This document shows positions 48,542 through 60,707 of a stretch of DNA of 64,000 bases, piece by piece (the first letter of the stretch is position 1; each line of letters begins with the position of its first letter). The stretch is from assembly GCA_029582165.1 (NCBI GenBank), contig CM055881.1, forward strand, positions 18,525,094-18,589,093, read 5' to 3'. The translations under genes and the position numbers were made by a program. The notes beneath the pieces were generated by a model that saw nothing but the letters and a program-made list of their open reading frames with translations, was not told the DNA's origin and made no database searches. Source of the stretch: Portulaca oleracea (taxonomy: Eukaryota; Streptophyta; Magnoliopsida; Caryophyllales; Portulacaceae).

Positions 48542-49602
48542 TTTTGTTCAAGCTACAATATAGCCGGGGTGTGTTATTGTATCCACAGGGAGTTGGGGTA
48601 CCGAACCTAAAAGTCTACTCGAACTCTCACCAACTAGGTTGGATTTCAATGATTTTTGAGTTTTGGAAACTAATAAAAAGACACAATAAAAATCACAAAT
48701 AAAAGAAGAAAAAGGCTCGGGGGATGATTTTAGCCGCCTAAAGGAAATCTAATCGAAGGAAAATCGAGAAGAGATAGCTAAACTAAGTCAGGAATGGGTC
48801 GCTACTAAATTAAATCACTCTAAGCACCCTTTTTAAAGGATAACATTAGATTTACTTCCCAAATCTTACCCCTCATTCTCATGAAGACTAAAACCTAAGA
48901 GTATAAAGTGTAACAAACCCTAATTAAATCAATCTTCATTTTCATGAAAGACAAATCTAATTATCCCACTAAACCCTCACACTAATGCTTAAAAGAAATC
49001 TAGCAAACCTCCCAGCCAACTAAACTTCCACAAAAGATAAAGAGTAATGGTGAGAAATCCTAAATTAAGCTAATCATTCTAAAAAAATCAATCCCAAACT
49101 ATCAGTGTAACGCCCCGGAAATTCAATTATAGAAAGTCAAAGTCAAACTAACGTTAACAGACAAAACTTAGCAGAAGACTTCAAATTTAGTTTGGGCGTC
49201 ACTGCCGTATTCCCGAAGGAACACAAGGCGAGAAAGGAAAACGCAACTGTCTGCTAACGGTAACTACTAACAACTCAAAACAAAACTTTAAGACAACGTA
49301 ACGAAAACAAAATAAAAAGATTCAGGGACTTCTAGACTCGTCGTCCTCACTTCTAATTCCCGTCCCCAGCATTCAAATCTTCTCCTGAAAACAAAACATT
49401 TCAAAAATGAGGGGGAAATCTCAATAATGTCTACCCCTAACGTTTAAAACAGTTTAAGTTCATTTCAATTCATTTTGGGGAGAGGGAACAAGTCAAACCA
49501 TTTCTCAAACCTTTAACCCTTAACTGTTTTCCTCAACCCATTCAATCCATATTTTAAGTCGCGGGCGGGAGATCAAATCCAAAAAGAACATCGCCTGCCA
49601 AA

Positions 49603-49866
49603 GGCATCATAACAACTATCCTATATCGTGGTGCAACCACGATCTCTGACACATAACCCATACAGCATCGAATCACGATCTCGGTTATCACCCGCATGAA
49701 TATTAGCCTCTCAAAGGCATCAAACAGTCGCCCATCAACGGCATCATAACCTCTATCCTATATCAGGGATGAAACCCTGATCTCCTGGCACATAACCCAT
49801 ACAGGCATCGAATCCTGATCTCGGGGTTATCACCCGCATGAATATTAGCCTGTTAAAGGCATCAAA
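49603..49866. repeat. Two copies of a 137-bp repeat in the solo LTR
   Basis: Both units run from GGCATCATAAC to GAATATTAGCCT, starting at 49603 and 49740. Each contains a small hairpin (ATCGTGG..CCACGAT or ATCAGGG..CCCTGAT). Confidence 0.82.
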
Positions 49867-51825
49867 ACAACAACCCGCTTTATGTTTCCACTTTGAATTA
49901 CTAATTCATTATTCACACTCATCTCGCAACTCTCAAGTCAAACCCAACCCAGATTACCAAAACCAATGATAAAACCACTAATAAAAGACCATTAAATTTC
50001 TTAACTCATAAAAATCAAAGCACGAACAATTATAAACAGTTATCCAAAACAGATGGTCACATTTCCACATAAAGTCCCCTTTCGGGGATGCAATTATCAA
50101 AACAGATTAAAAACGTTAAAACACATTTAAAGAGCATCCCAGTGGGGATTAGAGCATAGACATTACCTGATATACTTCACAGCACAGCAAAAAGAAGAAC
50201 ACACTTGAGCTCGCTAACGTCTCGCACTAACTCGGGCCTAGAATAAGAATAATTATCTAATCAAAACGCGTTCTAACGAAGTTAGTATTAACTATCAACT
50301 ACCTAACCCATCCCCTAGGAACACTTAGGTTCCTATCATTTATGGATTTACACTTTAAATCACCTAACACATTCCAAGTAATCACATAACAAGATAAAAA
50401 CAACGTTTTCATTCAACAACACTTTCATTAATAAATAACATCAACAAAATAGATTACAGCATCCACATAAAAAGGGTCAAAACTTAACTTCCCGACATCC
50501 TATGGGTCTGGTTTTGGACTTTTCGGAAACATCGGGATGTCTACTAAAACTTTCATGTTGAACTCGAGACCAAAAACACCTCCTATGGTCCCAAAAAACG
50601 GTCATTAAACCAAACTATCCAGATCTGACCTAGGTCTGGTATTCGGGGTATAACTCGAACTATAAAACTCCAAAGTCCGATCCGCAAAATTCCTATGAAA
50701 GCTAACATCTAAGGGAACCTCCAGTTCAAAGGGTTCAATCAAAGGATGACTATATCTCTCATGGTGATCCGCTCTTTATACCCTAACAAAACTGTCTCGA
50801 TCCCGGTTCTCATTTAATTGATTATTTGGGTTCTAACTTTCACCATTCGATCCCAGGGTCCTAATTTGAGCATAAAACAGTGACTAAAGTTAAAGGAATT
50901 TAATCTAATCCAACCAAGGTCCAAACATCAAACTTCCTACCATCAAAACCAAATTGTAAAACATAAAAACAACTCTAATAATTTAATATAATCATAAAAC
51001 ATGCATAAAATATCATACACTAACATGACCCACCTCACATACACATATTCAGTAATAAGCTTATAATAGCAAAACATGAATAACCTACATCATTAACTAA
51101 AAATTATTGTTAACCTATCAACAAGAGTCCCTAATAATTGAAAACACTCCTCCACTCACTTATTCTACCACCCGCACTCCTAGTAATAACTGCGTGAACG
51201 TCCCTCAACCAAAAATATATAAAACCCCTCATCAAAAAAAAAAAACCTAAGAATTTACATAATTTCTTAACCAATAATCAAGAATCCATCTTGCTAATTA
51301 ACGTACACCATAATACTTCATACAAGACCTCATTAAAACATCACATTTAATTGATACAACATCAATTTAGTGAACACAGTAGATAACCGAGCAAGACTAA
51401 CTTCAAGAACAGAGCAAGAGACGTGAACTAAAACAGGGGTTTACGTGAGAGGTTTCTGGCGGTCAGGGTCGACGATGGGTGGTCGTCGGTGTCACTGGCG
51501 GCGTCTGGGAGCAGCGGCGGCAACAGTGTGGCGGTGGCGAGAGAGGTAGAGAGAGACTAGGGAGAAACAGAGAGGGGAAACAAGGTCTGCGTGTGTTTGT
51601 GTTGTATTTTCTAGGTTTTGTCATTTAATTAACTACTTAATCTCCCACCAAGACTAACATTCACCCTAATCAAACTCTAATCTAACAGACTAAAGATTCT
51701 AGCTCCAACAACCTCCAATGCTAGTAAGATTTCCTCTGCCAGTGATACTAATGCTAAAACACCTAATAACAATACTAACATAATAGTAATACTAGCCATA
51801 TACCCCACGTAATACTACAGATAAT

Positions 51826-51855
51826 AATAATCTATTAGTAATAATGATAATACTA

Positions 51856-51888
<33 letters not shown>

Positions 51889-51990
51889 CACATATGTAGT
51901 GATAACAATAATAATCACAATAATGATCACATAATAATAATAATAATCACATAGTAATAATAATAATAATATCAATAATAATAATAACAA
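51826..51990. repeat. (AAT)n-rich microsatellite
   Basis: AATAATAAT runs interrupted by AATCACATA words. Confidence 0.85.
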
Positions 51991-53228
51991 TACATGATAC
52001 TAGTAATATACCCTTGTTAGTTCCCCAACGGTCCTATGAGCTCAAGTGTCAACATAAATAATCACACGAAAATTTAACAATTAACGGAGTCAAACCTAAT
52101 TTACTAACGTCGTCACGGTCAACATCTTTGGATTTTTTTTTGGGGTTTTACAATCAGTCAAGAACATTCAACCTAAATCAAACCTAGAATAACAAGATTC
52201 AAGATGGAAATTAAACCTTAAAACATGAAATTAACCTAGATATCAATTAAGATCAAACCTAATACAATATATAAAGCATGAAAGAGTAAGTAAACCCTAA
52301 CGTAAACAATGAACAAACCCTAAAAATTGATGGAAGGATAGGGGTTGTCACTTGCCCCAAAACCAACCATACCCTCAATTTCCTTTCTCTTCCTTTTTTA
52401 TACCCAATCTGATTGTTCTTGAATGCATCTGAGCCCTTTGATTTCTTTGTCTTGGACGGTTGGGATGTAAACTAGGATGGTAGGAGTCTCAGTGGTGGTG
52501 GTGTATGTCGAAATGCTGCTGCTTTGTTGTACTTTCTTCTGTCTCCAACTGAATCTGCACAAAAGAAGAAATTGAGTGAGTGAGAGGGAGAATGGTGATG
52601 AGGTGGTGGTGTCGGGTGTCTTTGCACAGAAGGAAGAAAAAGACAGAGAGACAGTGAGGATGAAAGGGACGAAGAAATGAGGGAAAAGGAAAGGGGGAAA
52701 ATAGAATATATTAGGGTTTAGGGGAATTAATGGGAAAAGAAAGAAAGGGGGAAATGGGTATTGGGTATTGTGGGTTATTGTGTAGGTGGGTCGGTGGGGG
52801 TGTGACGATTGGGCCGAAAAGGGGAGAGTGGGTTAGGCAGGTGGGCTTAGGAGGGTATTAGGGGTTTGTGGGCTGCGAAATGAAGGAGAGAAGGGTTTTA
52901 ATTGGGGTAGTGGGTCGCTAGGTGGGTTTGAGGTTTAGGAATAGAGTTAGGGTTAGGCGGGTTAATGGGGTTTGTAGTTATTGGGCTAGTGGGGCTGGGA
53001 TTAAGTGTGTGGGCCGAGGGAGAGGGATTGGTAGAATATGATTAATTAGATGTTTTTTCAATTTTAAACATAATAATGACTAAAACAATAAAAAGACATA
53101 AAAAAATAATAAAAATATAAAATAAATAAAACAAATAAAAACATAATAACAAATCTAAATTTATTATAAACACAAGCAAAAAGTCATAGAAAAGAGGGAT
53201 ATTAATCATGCAAAATACGGAATAATTA

Positions 53229-53419
53229 GGTCCCAAGGCATTTGGGGTTGGTGACACACCCGAGTCTCTAGAGAGGCTCAGGACCCATCGAAAGGATGGC
53301 CGAGACGATCTTGCGGTTTTCGGAAATCCACAAGAAAATGAACCTCGAGACTCGGGGAGGTGGATGCGAACCTCTTGGCATAGGTGACGACGAGGAATAC
53401 GTCACTCGGGCCTCTTCAT
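53229..53419 (-). mobile_element. 3' LTR of element D, proximal part
   Basis: Matches 59040-59239. Its minus-strand start is TGAAGAGGCCCG at 53419; the end of the pol frame runs into it. Confidence 0.82.
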
Positions 53420-56400
53420 CCTCCCCTTCTTGAGAAGGATTTGCCCTCAAATCCTCAATGAGCTCATCATCCTCAATGTAAGGTGAGAGGTGGCGAATGT
53501 TGTAGGTGGATGAGACTCCTAGGTCGCCCGGAAGGTCAAGCTTGTATACGTTGTCATTCACCTTCTCTAAGACTTTGAACAGGCCATCGCTCCACGGCAT
53601 AAGCTTGTTCTTCCTCTATGATAGGAACCATTCCTTCCTCAAATGGATCCAAACCAAGTCCCCGGGCTTGAAGGTGATGCCTCGGCGGTGCTTGTTGGCT
53701 CGTGCCTTATAGAGCTCATTGGTTTTCTCAATCTTGTCCCGGATTTGTTGATGAAGCTTTCGAACTTTCTTAGCCTTCTCGCTAGCCTCATAACTCACTC
53801 TTGACTCCAAGGGTAGTGGAAGGAGTTCAATGGGAGTGAGTGGGTTCACTCCATAGCAAGTCTCAAATGGCGAGTGGCCAGTGGCAAAGGAGGGAGCTCG
53901 ATCATAAGCAAACTCGGCATGGGAAAGTTTGATGTCCCAATCCCTCAAGCTTTTGCTCACAAACCCCCTAAGCAAGGTGGAGAGGGTCTTGTTTGTTACC
54001 TCCATTTGCCTATCGGTTTGGGGATGGTAGGGTGTGCTAAAAAGCTTCTAAAGGGACCTCCAAAAGTAGCTAATGAATTTTATATCCCAGTTTGAGACGA
54101 TGGTCCTAGGAATGTCATGCAACCTCACTATCTTCCGGAAGAAGAGATTGGCGATGTGGGTGGCATCGTCAGTTTTCTCACAAGCAATAAAGTGTGCCAT
54201 CTTGGAGAAACGACCACCACCATTACCACATCCTTGCCACGCACAGTTTGGGGAAGGTCCATGATGAAATCCATGCTCAAATCTTTCCAAGGGCCATTCG
54301 GGACGGGTATAGGGGTGTAGAGCCCTTGATGGAATTGACTCTTAGCGTGATGGCATGTAATGCATTTGGAAATTACCTCATGCACATCACCTCCCAGCCT
54401 AGGCCAATAGAAGTGATCCTTAAGTATATCGAGGGTCTTGTTGATGCCGAAGTGACCGGCAAGACCACCTCCACGAACCTCCTTCACGAGCAACTTCCTC
54501 AATGGGCATTTAGGCACAAACAACTTGTTGCCCTTGAAAAGGAACCCATCTTAAAGCACATAAGGACCGTTTCCACCATCAAGATGAAGTTTGAAATTCT
54601 CATCTTCTTTGTAAAACTCTTGCATATGTTCAAACCCAAGAATCCGTGCTTTTACGACCGATAGAAGAGCATGCGTACGGGAAAGAGCATCGACCACCAC
54701 ATTGATGCTACCCTTCTTATGTTTGGCCACGAAATTGAAGCTTTGGAGGTATTCTACCCATTTGGCATGGCGGTGTTGAGCTTATGTTAGCCATTCAAGT
54801 ACTTGAGGGCCTCATGGTCGGAGTGGAGAACAAATTGGTTGAGCCTCAAGTAATGGGACCAATGGTCGAGGGCACGTACAAGGGCATATAACTCCTTGTT
54901 GTAGGTGCAATAGTTCCTCCTCGAGCCATTAAACTTCTCACTAAAGTAGGCGATGGGGCGTTGATTTTGCATTAGGACGCCTCAATACCTGCTCCACTAG
55001 CATCACAATCAACTTCAAAAACTTGCGAAAAATCTGGGAGGGCAAACGCCGGAGCTTCACAAAGCTTGACCTTAAGCTTCTTAAAGGCACCTTATGCAGC
55101 CTTGGTCCATTCAAAAGTTCCCTTCTTCAGCATTCGGTGATGGGAGTGGTGAGGGTGCTAAAACTTTTGATGAACCGACGATAAAAAGAAGCTAGGCCGT
55201 GGAAGCTTCTCACCTCCATGAGGGTGGAGGGAGTAGGCCATGAACGTATAGCTTCCACCTTCGTGGGATCCATCGAGATTCCTTTGTCGAACACAATGTA
55301 GCGAAGAAATGTAATTTGAGGTGGCAAAACTCACACTTTTGAAGCTTACCAAATAACTTCTACTGTCGAAGGACCTTGAAGATGGATTCCAAGTGCGAGA
55401 GGTGATCTCCCTTACACCTAGAGTAGATGAGGATGTTTTCGAAGTACCCAACCATGAACTTGCCGATGAAGGGCCTCAAAACCTCATTCATGAGGCACAT
55501 GAAGGTGCCAGGGGGCGTTGGAGAGGCCGAAAGGCATAACGAGCCACTCATACAACCCCCCTGGTCTTGAAGGCCGTCTTCCATTCATCACCTTCCCACA
55601 TTTGGATTTGATGGTACCCGCTCCGGAGGTTGATCTTGGAGAATATGCGTGAGCCATGCAACTCATCGAACATATCATCAAGCCTCGATATGGGATACCA
55701 GTACTTGATGATGATGTTGTTGATAGCTCGACTATCAATGCACATCCGGTAGGTTCCATTCTTCTTGGGGACCAAGAGAGCCGGGACGGAACAAGGACTC
55801 ATACTCTCCTGGACGAAGCCCCTAGAAATGAACTCGTGTATGTGTCATTGAAGTTCCTTAGACTTTTACGGGTTGCAACGATAGGCCACTTTGTTGGTAA
55901 GAGGGGCCCCGGGCATAAGATCGATCTGGTGCTCGATGCCTCGTCTGGGTGGAAGGCCCGATGGTAGATCCTCGGGGAAGACGTCGCTGAACTTGGCAAT
56001 GATATGAGCTACAAGAGGGTATAAGGGAATCTCTTCCTCTTTATTGTTTGCCTCTAAGAGGAGTAAGGCAAGAATGACCTTCCCCTTACTTAGGGCTCTC
56101 TCTACCCATGTTTCCCTCATGTGTGTTTAGGCTCCTCACTTCCCACCCCGGGTTTTGGAGGTAAAATTTCATGTGGAGCTAAAGGTAGTAGCTTAACCCT
56201 CTTGTCTCTATGGGTAAAAGTCTAGGTACTTTTCAACCCATCATGCACGGTATGTTTGTCGAATGTCCAAGGACGCCCCAAAAGGATATGACAAGCGCTC
56301 ATCGGGAGAACATCATAAACAATAGAATCAGCGTAATTAGGGCCAAAAGATAAATTTATGAGGACTTGTTTTGTTACTTTGATGTCATCTTGATTGTTGA

Positions 56401-57785
56401 GGTATGTGAGGGAATATGGCTTAGGGTGAGGTAGAAAAGGTAAGCCAAGCTTCTCGATCATGAGAGTGGATGCAATGAAGTACAACTTCCCCCGTCGATA
56501 ATGAGATTGCATACCTTTCCTCCTACGAAGCAATGTGATTGGAAAATCATCTCCCATTTGGCCTTATCATGAGGGGATTCATGAGCATGCAATACCCTCT
56601 TCAAGACGAGTTCACCATCATGCACGACTACTGTGGGAGCGGTGTTATCACCTTCGCACTCAATCTCTTCCTCAACATCTGCTTCGGGTTCCTCTTGTGC
56701 CAATTAGAGCTCCTCATTAATCTCTTGCACCTCTTGAAGGGTCAAAGTTCTCTGTTTTGGACAATCCGCTTGGAAATGACCATACCCTTAGCATTTGAAG
56801 CACTTCTTGCCTTCCATCTGTCGGGGAAGATCCGTAGGAGAAGGCATGGCGATTCCCTTTCCCTTGTCGGTCCTAGGGGTAGGTGTGAACTTGGGAGCTT
56901 CACTTTGCTTCGGAGTGCTCAAGTAGGGAGCCTGGTTAGAGGGCGAGAAAAAGGGCCTAGTCAAAGGGTTGATGGCGACCTTCTCTTTCCTTCGCCTCTC
57001 AACCTTGAGAGCCAAGCTACAAAACTCATCCAAGGAGTGGTGAGGTTGGATTTCAATTTTCTTGGCAATGGCGGGGTCCAACCCATTCAAGAACCTCATC
57101 ATAGTTTGCTCCTCGGGCTCTTGAAGATCACTATTGATGAGGAGTTGTTCAAACTCCTGGATGTTGTCATTCACACTCCTCTTGCCTTGTGTAAGGGCAT
57201 AAAGCTTCCTCATAATGTCTTGCTTGTAGGTGTTAGGCAAGAATCGTTGATTCATCAATTGTTTTAGCCTTGACCATGAGGTGTTTTTTGCCCGACCCTC
57301 CTTAGCTCGTAGTGCCTTGACATTCTCAAACCAAAGGGATGCAACTTTGGTGAGTTTCAAGCTAGCAATCTTGAGGGCTTTCTCTTCACTATACTCCTTA
57401 GTTTCAAAAATCTTCTCCAGGATTTGAACCCATTCAAGATAATCATCAAGGTCGTTGGAGCCGTTGATTCCAGAATGTTGATCTTAATATCATGAAATTC
57501 ATCCCGTGGGGGCTTCTCATCCATTTCCCGTCGATGATGGTGTCGAACAGAGCCTCTATCATTGTCACTCGACTCAAAGGTGGGAGGAAGAGGAATAGGG
57601 CTACGAGTGGGCCTCCTTCGTTCGTCACGAGGATGACCTTGAAGGTTTATGGCGATATTGTTCACTTGAGCCACGAGGGTTTCAAGAGTCCTTTCGATGG
57701 AGGAAACTCGGGTCTCCATAACCCTATCTTGAGGACTTCGGCGTCGACTTGACTCCTCTCGATTGGAACTATTTTCATCATCCAT
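53268..57785 (-). pseudogene. gag-pol of element D, broken by stops and frameshifts
   Basis: Order from the start: Gag (57785-56788, with SLWFENVK and MMRFLNGLD, ending in the zinc knuckle at CFKC followed by a stop), protease (56703-56222, IDGGSCTS and CHILLGRPW), reverse transcriptase (about 55967-55127; [13 protein letters not shown], then YFENILIYS where YxDD is expected), RNase H (54972-54787, [12 protein letters not shown] and [10 protein letters not shown]), integrase zinc-binding and core regions (54523-53616; [46 protein letters not shown]), and a C-terminal part (53600-53268) with YNIRHLSPY and no evident chromodomain. RT-RNase H-integrase order is that of Ty3/gypsy. At least eight frame breaks and the changed YxDD motif make it inactive. 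Confidence 0.85.
53420..53432 (-). other. Polypurine tract of element D
   Basis: AAGAAGGGGAGGA on the minus strand, directly before the LTR start TGAAGAGGC. Confidence 0.7.
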
Positions 57786-58139
57786 ATCGAAGGAGGGGTA
57801 AGGATGGATTGTGTTTGGGGAAATTTTGTGGAGTGTGGGGGTTTTTTTGTAGCTAGCTAGTGTTTGAAGACTTGGGTTCTTTGTGGGTTATCTTCCAACA
57901 ACACCATTCACACATAACTACACATTTTCTACCTCAATAATCCATCAACAACTCCAAATTTCACCACAAAACTTCAATAGACAACAAACACAAGAACAAT
58001 AATATCTTCTCCAATACACTTGGAGGGCACAGGGAATGTGGGTACCCAATATTGCGACCAAAAACAACAAAATCAACAATGGTGGAAACCCTAACTTGCA
58101 ATTTGAAAATAAAAAAACTCAAGCCACAACTCTAACCTT

Positions 58140-58152
58140 GGCTCTAATACCA
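58140..58152 (-). other. Primer-binding site of element D, tRNA-Met type
   Basis: TGGTATTAGAGCC on the minus strand, two bases after the LTR end. Confidence 0.82.
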
Positions 58153-58154
58153 AA

Positions 58155-59239
58155 TGGAGCATGGCATGGTGGGAATAGTGAGCTTGAGTTTAAAAAGATA
58201 AAGAAAATGAGCTCGGAAACTTGAAGGAAGCTTGAGACCTTGATATGAACTCAACAATGGAGGTCACCAATGTCAAGAACTTGCAAATCCACCAAGGTTA
58301 GATACAGCTAAGCACCACTAATCCATAAAGAAAATGACTTGTTAACACCACCCCAATGAATAATGGATAAAATAAGAACAAGAATTTAGAAAGAGAATTT
58401 GAGAGTAAACCCTTGCTTGTCATTAATGGCCAAAACCTATGGACCTTTCTCCCCAAATGAAGAGATATAACATTTGGGTGGGGAAGTGAAGATGCAAATA
58501 TTACAAGTTTGCCATTACTAACATAACATTGAAAGGGAAAATAAAGGAAAAGAAGAGAATAAAAAGGTGAAAAGATGCCACAAAGGAGACGCGAGAATCT
58601 CGAATGCTGAGGAAGCGCGAGGAGGCGCGACCAGCGCCAGTTTTGACGTGGCCCGCATCTCTCCCAGAGAGAACGGTTTCCCGCAAAATCCTGGCGCGAC
58701 TCGCGTGTAGAAGGCGCAGGTCGCGTTTAATTTAAAAATCAAAAGGTTGAGAGGGAGGCGCGCCCAGCCCCCTTAAAGCGCCACCCGCGTCTTCAATCAG
58801 GGCAAAAATCATTAGGGAAAGGCGAGGAGCGCCCTGCACCTGTAGGGATGCTGCCTGCGCCTCAAGTCGCCAAGACAAAAAAAGGGAAGGAGGGGAGGCG
58901 TGGCTGGTGCCAAGGGAGGCGCAGCCAGCGCCTGGCCCAACCCCCTTCTTCTCTTTTCCTTCTTCAGTTCTTCTCTCCAACTGGGTCCAAAATTCGAACC
59001 CTAATGCCAAAATAGCCATGTTTTTCTAGGACAACCCAGCATGATGTTTAGTCCCAAGGCCTTTGTGGTTGGTGACACGCCCGAGTCTCTAGAGGGACTC
59101 GGGACCCATCCAAAGGATGGCTGAGACGATCTTGCGGTTTTCGAAATCCACGGGAAATTGAACCTCGAGTCTTGGGGAGGTGGATGAGAACCTCTTGGCA
59201 TCGATGATGAGGGAGGAATATGGTACTCGAGCCTCTTCA
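58155..59239 (-). mobile_element. 5' LTR of element D
   Basis: 1085 bp, TGAAGAGGC...ATGCTCCA on the minus strand. It contains a GC-rich block with GGCGCG words (about 58600-58930) that is shorter in the 3' LTR. Confidence 0.85.
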
Positions 59240-59433
59240 TATATGTTCCCCTCTACCGAGTTGATCATCGACCCACAAAAAGTGGGAGCACATACGCTGC
59301 ATATCCACAAATATAATACTTAGTTACTAACAGTTATTAGGTTAATATATAGAAATAGGGTTTTAGGAAATATTATGAAGATAAAGATGCAACATTAAGT
59401 TCGATATTTTATATGATTGGTAAAAAATATCAC

Positions 59434-59712
59434 TTATTGTTGAGCAAATGGTATGCGTAGTTGGTCGTTAGTTAAAAGCATTAATTCTAATGGTAGCCCA
59501 CATTCGCAAATAATTACGTCGTTGTGATTCTCTTGGATAAGTTGATCAGCCATTGTTTTGCTTTTAAATGCAACGTTAATGATAGGATTACTTTTGTCTT
59601 TGGTTTCTGATGGAAAATGGAGTGTTAATGGCTTGTGATAAATATGAGAGAGTTGGTGGTTGTATATGTATGGCATGTTGGCGTTTTTTATCGGCGCCAA
59701 ACTTCCCGCCAA
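59434..59712 (-). pseudogene. Possible first exon of a GRF zinc-finger gene
   Basis: The 92-codon frame contains an internal ATG (59553) followed by a short polar stretch and VIICECGLPLELM. Cys-x-Cys-Gly-(L/M)-Pro starts the GRF zinc finger (C-x-CG...NPGRxFxxC). The finger's later half is not seen, so the gene is either broken or continues after an intron now holding element D. Confidence 0.3.
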
Positions 59713-59889
59713 ATGCCTACAGTTATGACCACTATGCTAATTTTATTTCTCCATGGCGTACAATTTGTGATACATTAATGTGTTTATAGTGTGTTAATGG
59801 CGTGAAAGACGGCCCAATGTCACATACTGAGAAATAAATGATTCCATTCACACATGCATTTAAGCATGTCAAATCAAATTAAATTACTT

Positions 59890-60460
59890 TTACATATGGA
59901 ACATGTGATAGTTGAGGATGGGGAGAAGACTTTAGTTGAACATATTTAATTACGTAGTATCATCTTTGAGGAGTTATATTAATTAAGCATTCATGAACAC
60001 AAGCTATTGAAGGGTTTTGTCTTTTGAGTTACTCACAATTGACATTTAATTTAAAGTAATAATTTGTTAAATATTTTCATTAACCAAGGACTAATCATTC
60101 AAATCCTAGGTAGCTACTGCAAACCCAAAACCATAAATTGTACATGCAATGGTTAACCCATACATTGTTTAGGTTAACCTAGTATGGTCTGGGTTAACAT
60201 CTACATTTTGTGGGTTAACCGCTCAAGAACACATGCATTTAAATCCTAAAGACGAATACATGGGTTGGGATGAGTGTTACATTAGAGTCATATATGTCCA
60301 TGAACCGTTTTCACAACCAATGTAAAATCCCACAGCATATGTGGTTAAGTTTAGTGAACGTGAACCTAGAAATTGTTCAGGTTAACCCAGTACAGTATGG
60401 GATAACATGTACAATTTCTGGGTTAACAATTCATGAATACGTGCATTTAAACATGGTCAT
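59890..60460. repeat. GGTTAAC-rich degenerate repeat
   Basis: GGTTAACC(C/T) and GGGTTAAC words recur, and a block of about 100 bp around 60135-60245 is loosely repeated around 60365-60460 (both end near GCATTTAAA). No gene is evident. Confidence 0.5.
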
Positions 60461-60707
60461 AAACCCTAAACCCTATAAATTGAGTGATTGTGGTAACTCC
60501 AGTTACCTATGGCTGTTACATGGAGAAATATAGGATTAAAACGCGATGAAACCCTACATTACATATGTTCAGTGAAAAATGCATGGTTTGGGATACGTAA
60601 AATTGATTAAATGAAAATAATGGTGGATCTCAGAAACTTAAAGTCATAGTGGACAAGTCGAATACATGGTGGCCATGCATAACTTCATATTACCAATGTC
60701 AGCAAAT

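Larger units (their letters stand above)
49106..52152. mobile_element. Solo LTR of 3.05 kb in element C's 5' LTR
   Basis: Begins TGTAACGCCCCGG and ends GGGGTTTTACA, a 5-bp inverted terminus TGTAA/TTACA. ATCAG precedes (49101-49105) and follows it (52153-52157). In the sister LTR at about 44010 the same target is uninterrupted. No internal domain, primer site or coding frame is present, so it is a solo LTR of a large-LTR family. Confidence 0.87.
42795..53228 (-). mobile_element. Athila-like gypsy element C inserted in D's 3' LTR
   Basis: Bounded by GGTCC on both sides (42790-42794 and 53229-53233). The minus strand reads: 5' LTR (53228-48545, itself interrupted), primer site TGGCGTCGTTGCCGGGG (48541-48524, complementary to tRNA-Asp as in Athila-type elements), an internal domain of 3.5 kb with a Gag-like frame, purine tract GTATGGGGGAG (45086-45076) and 3' LTR (45075-42795). 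No protease, reverse transcriptase or integrase was seen, so it is non-autonomous. Confidence 0.88.
48545..53228 (-). mobile_element. 5' LTR of element C, interrupted
   Basis: Homologous to 42795-45075 but split by the solo LTR 49106-52152 and lacking about 650 bp just before the split. Its outer end reads ...AATTA, a change from the canonical ...ATCA of the other LTR. Confidence 0.87.
41972..59239 (-). mobile_element. Ty3/gypsy element D, with nested insertions
   Basis: A complete element on the minus strand: 5' LTR 59239-58155, primer site TGGTATTAGAGCC (58152-58140), gag-pol (57785-53268), purine tract (53432-53420) and 3' LTR (53419-53229 plus 42794-41972). The LTRs start TGAAGAGGC and end CTCCA. 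TATAC precedes 41972 and TATAT follows 59239, a target duplication matching at 4 of 5 bases. The 3' LTR is split by element C. Confidence 0.85.

Noticed and set aside
56535..57752. Plus-strand reading frames up to 242 codons across element D's gag
   Set aside because: They are the complement of the gag region, which has the recognisable zinc knuckle and protease on the minus strand.
59040..59239. A third, tandem copy of element D's pol end
   Set aside because: The stretch matches 53229-53419, but the purine tract and TGAAGAGGC terminus show that both are the LTR itself, so no tandem element is needed.
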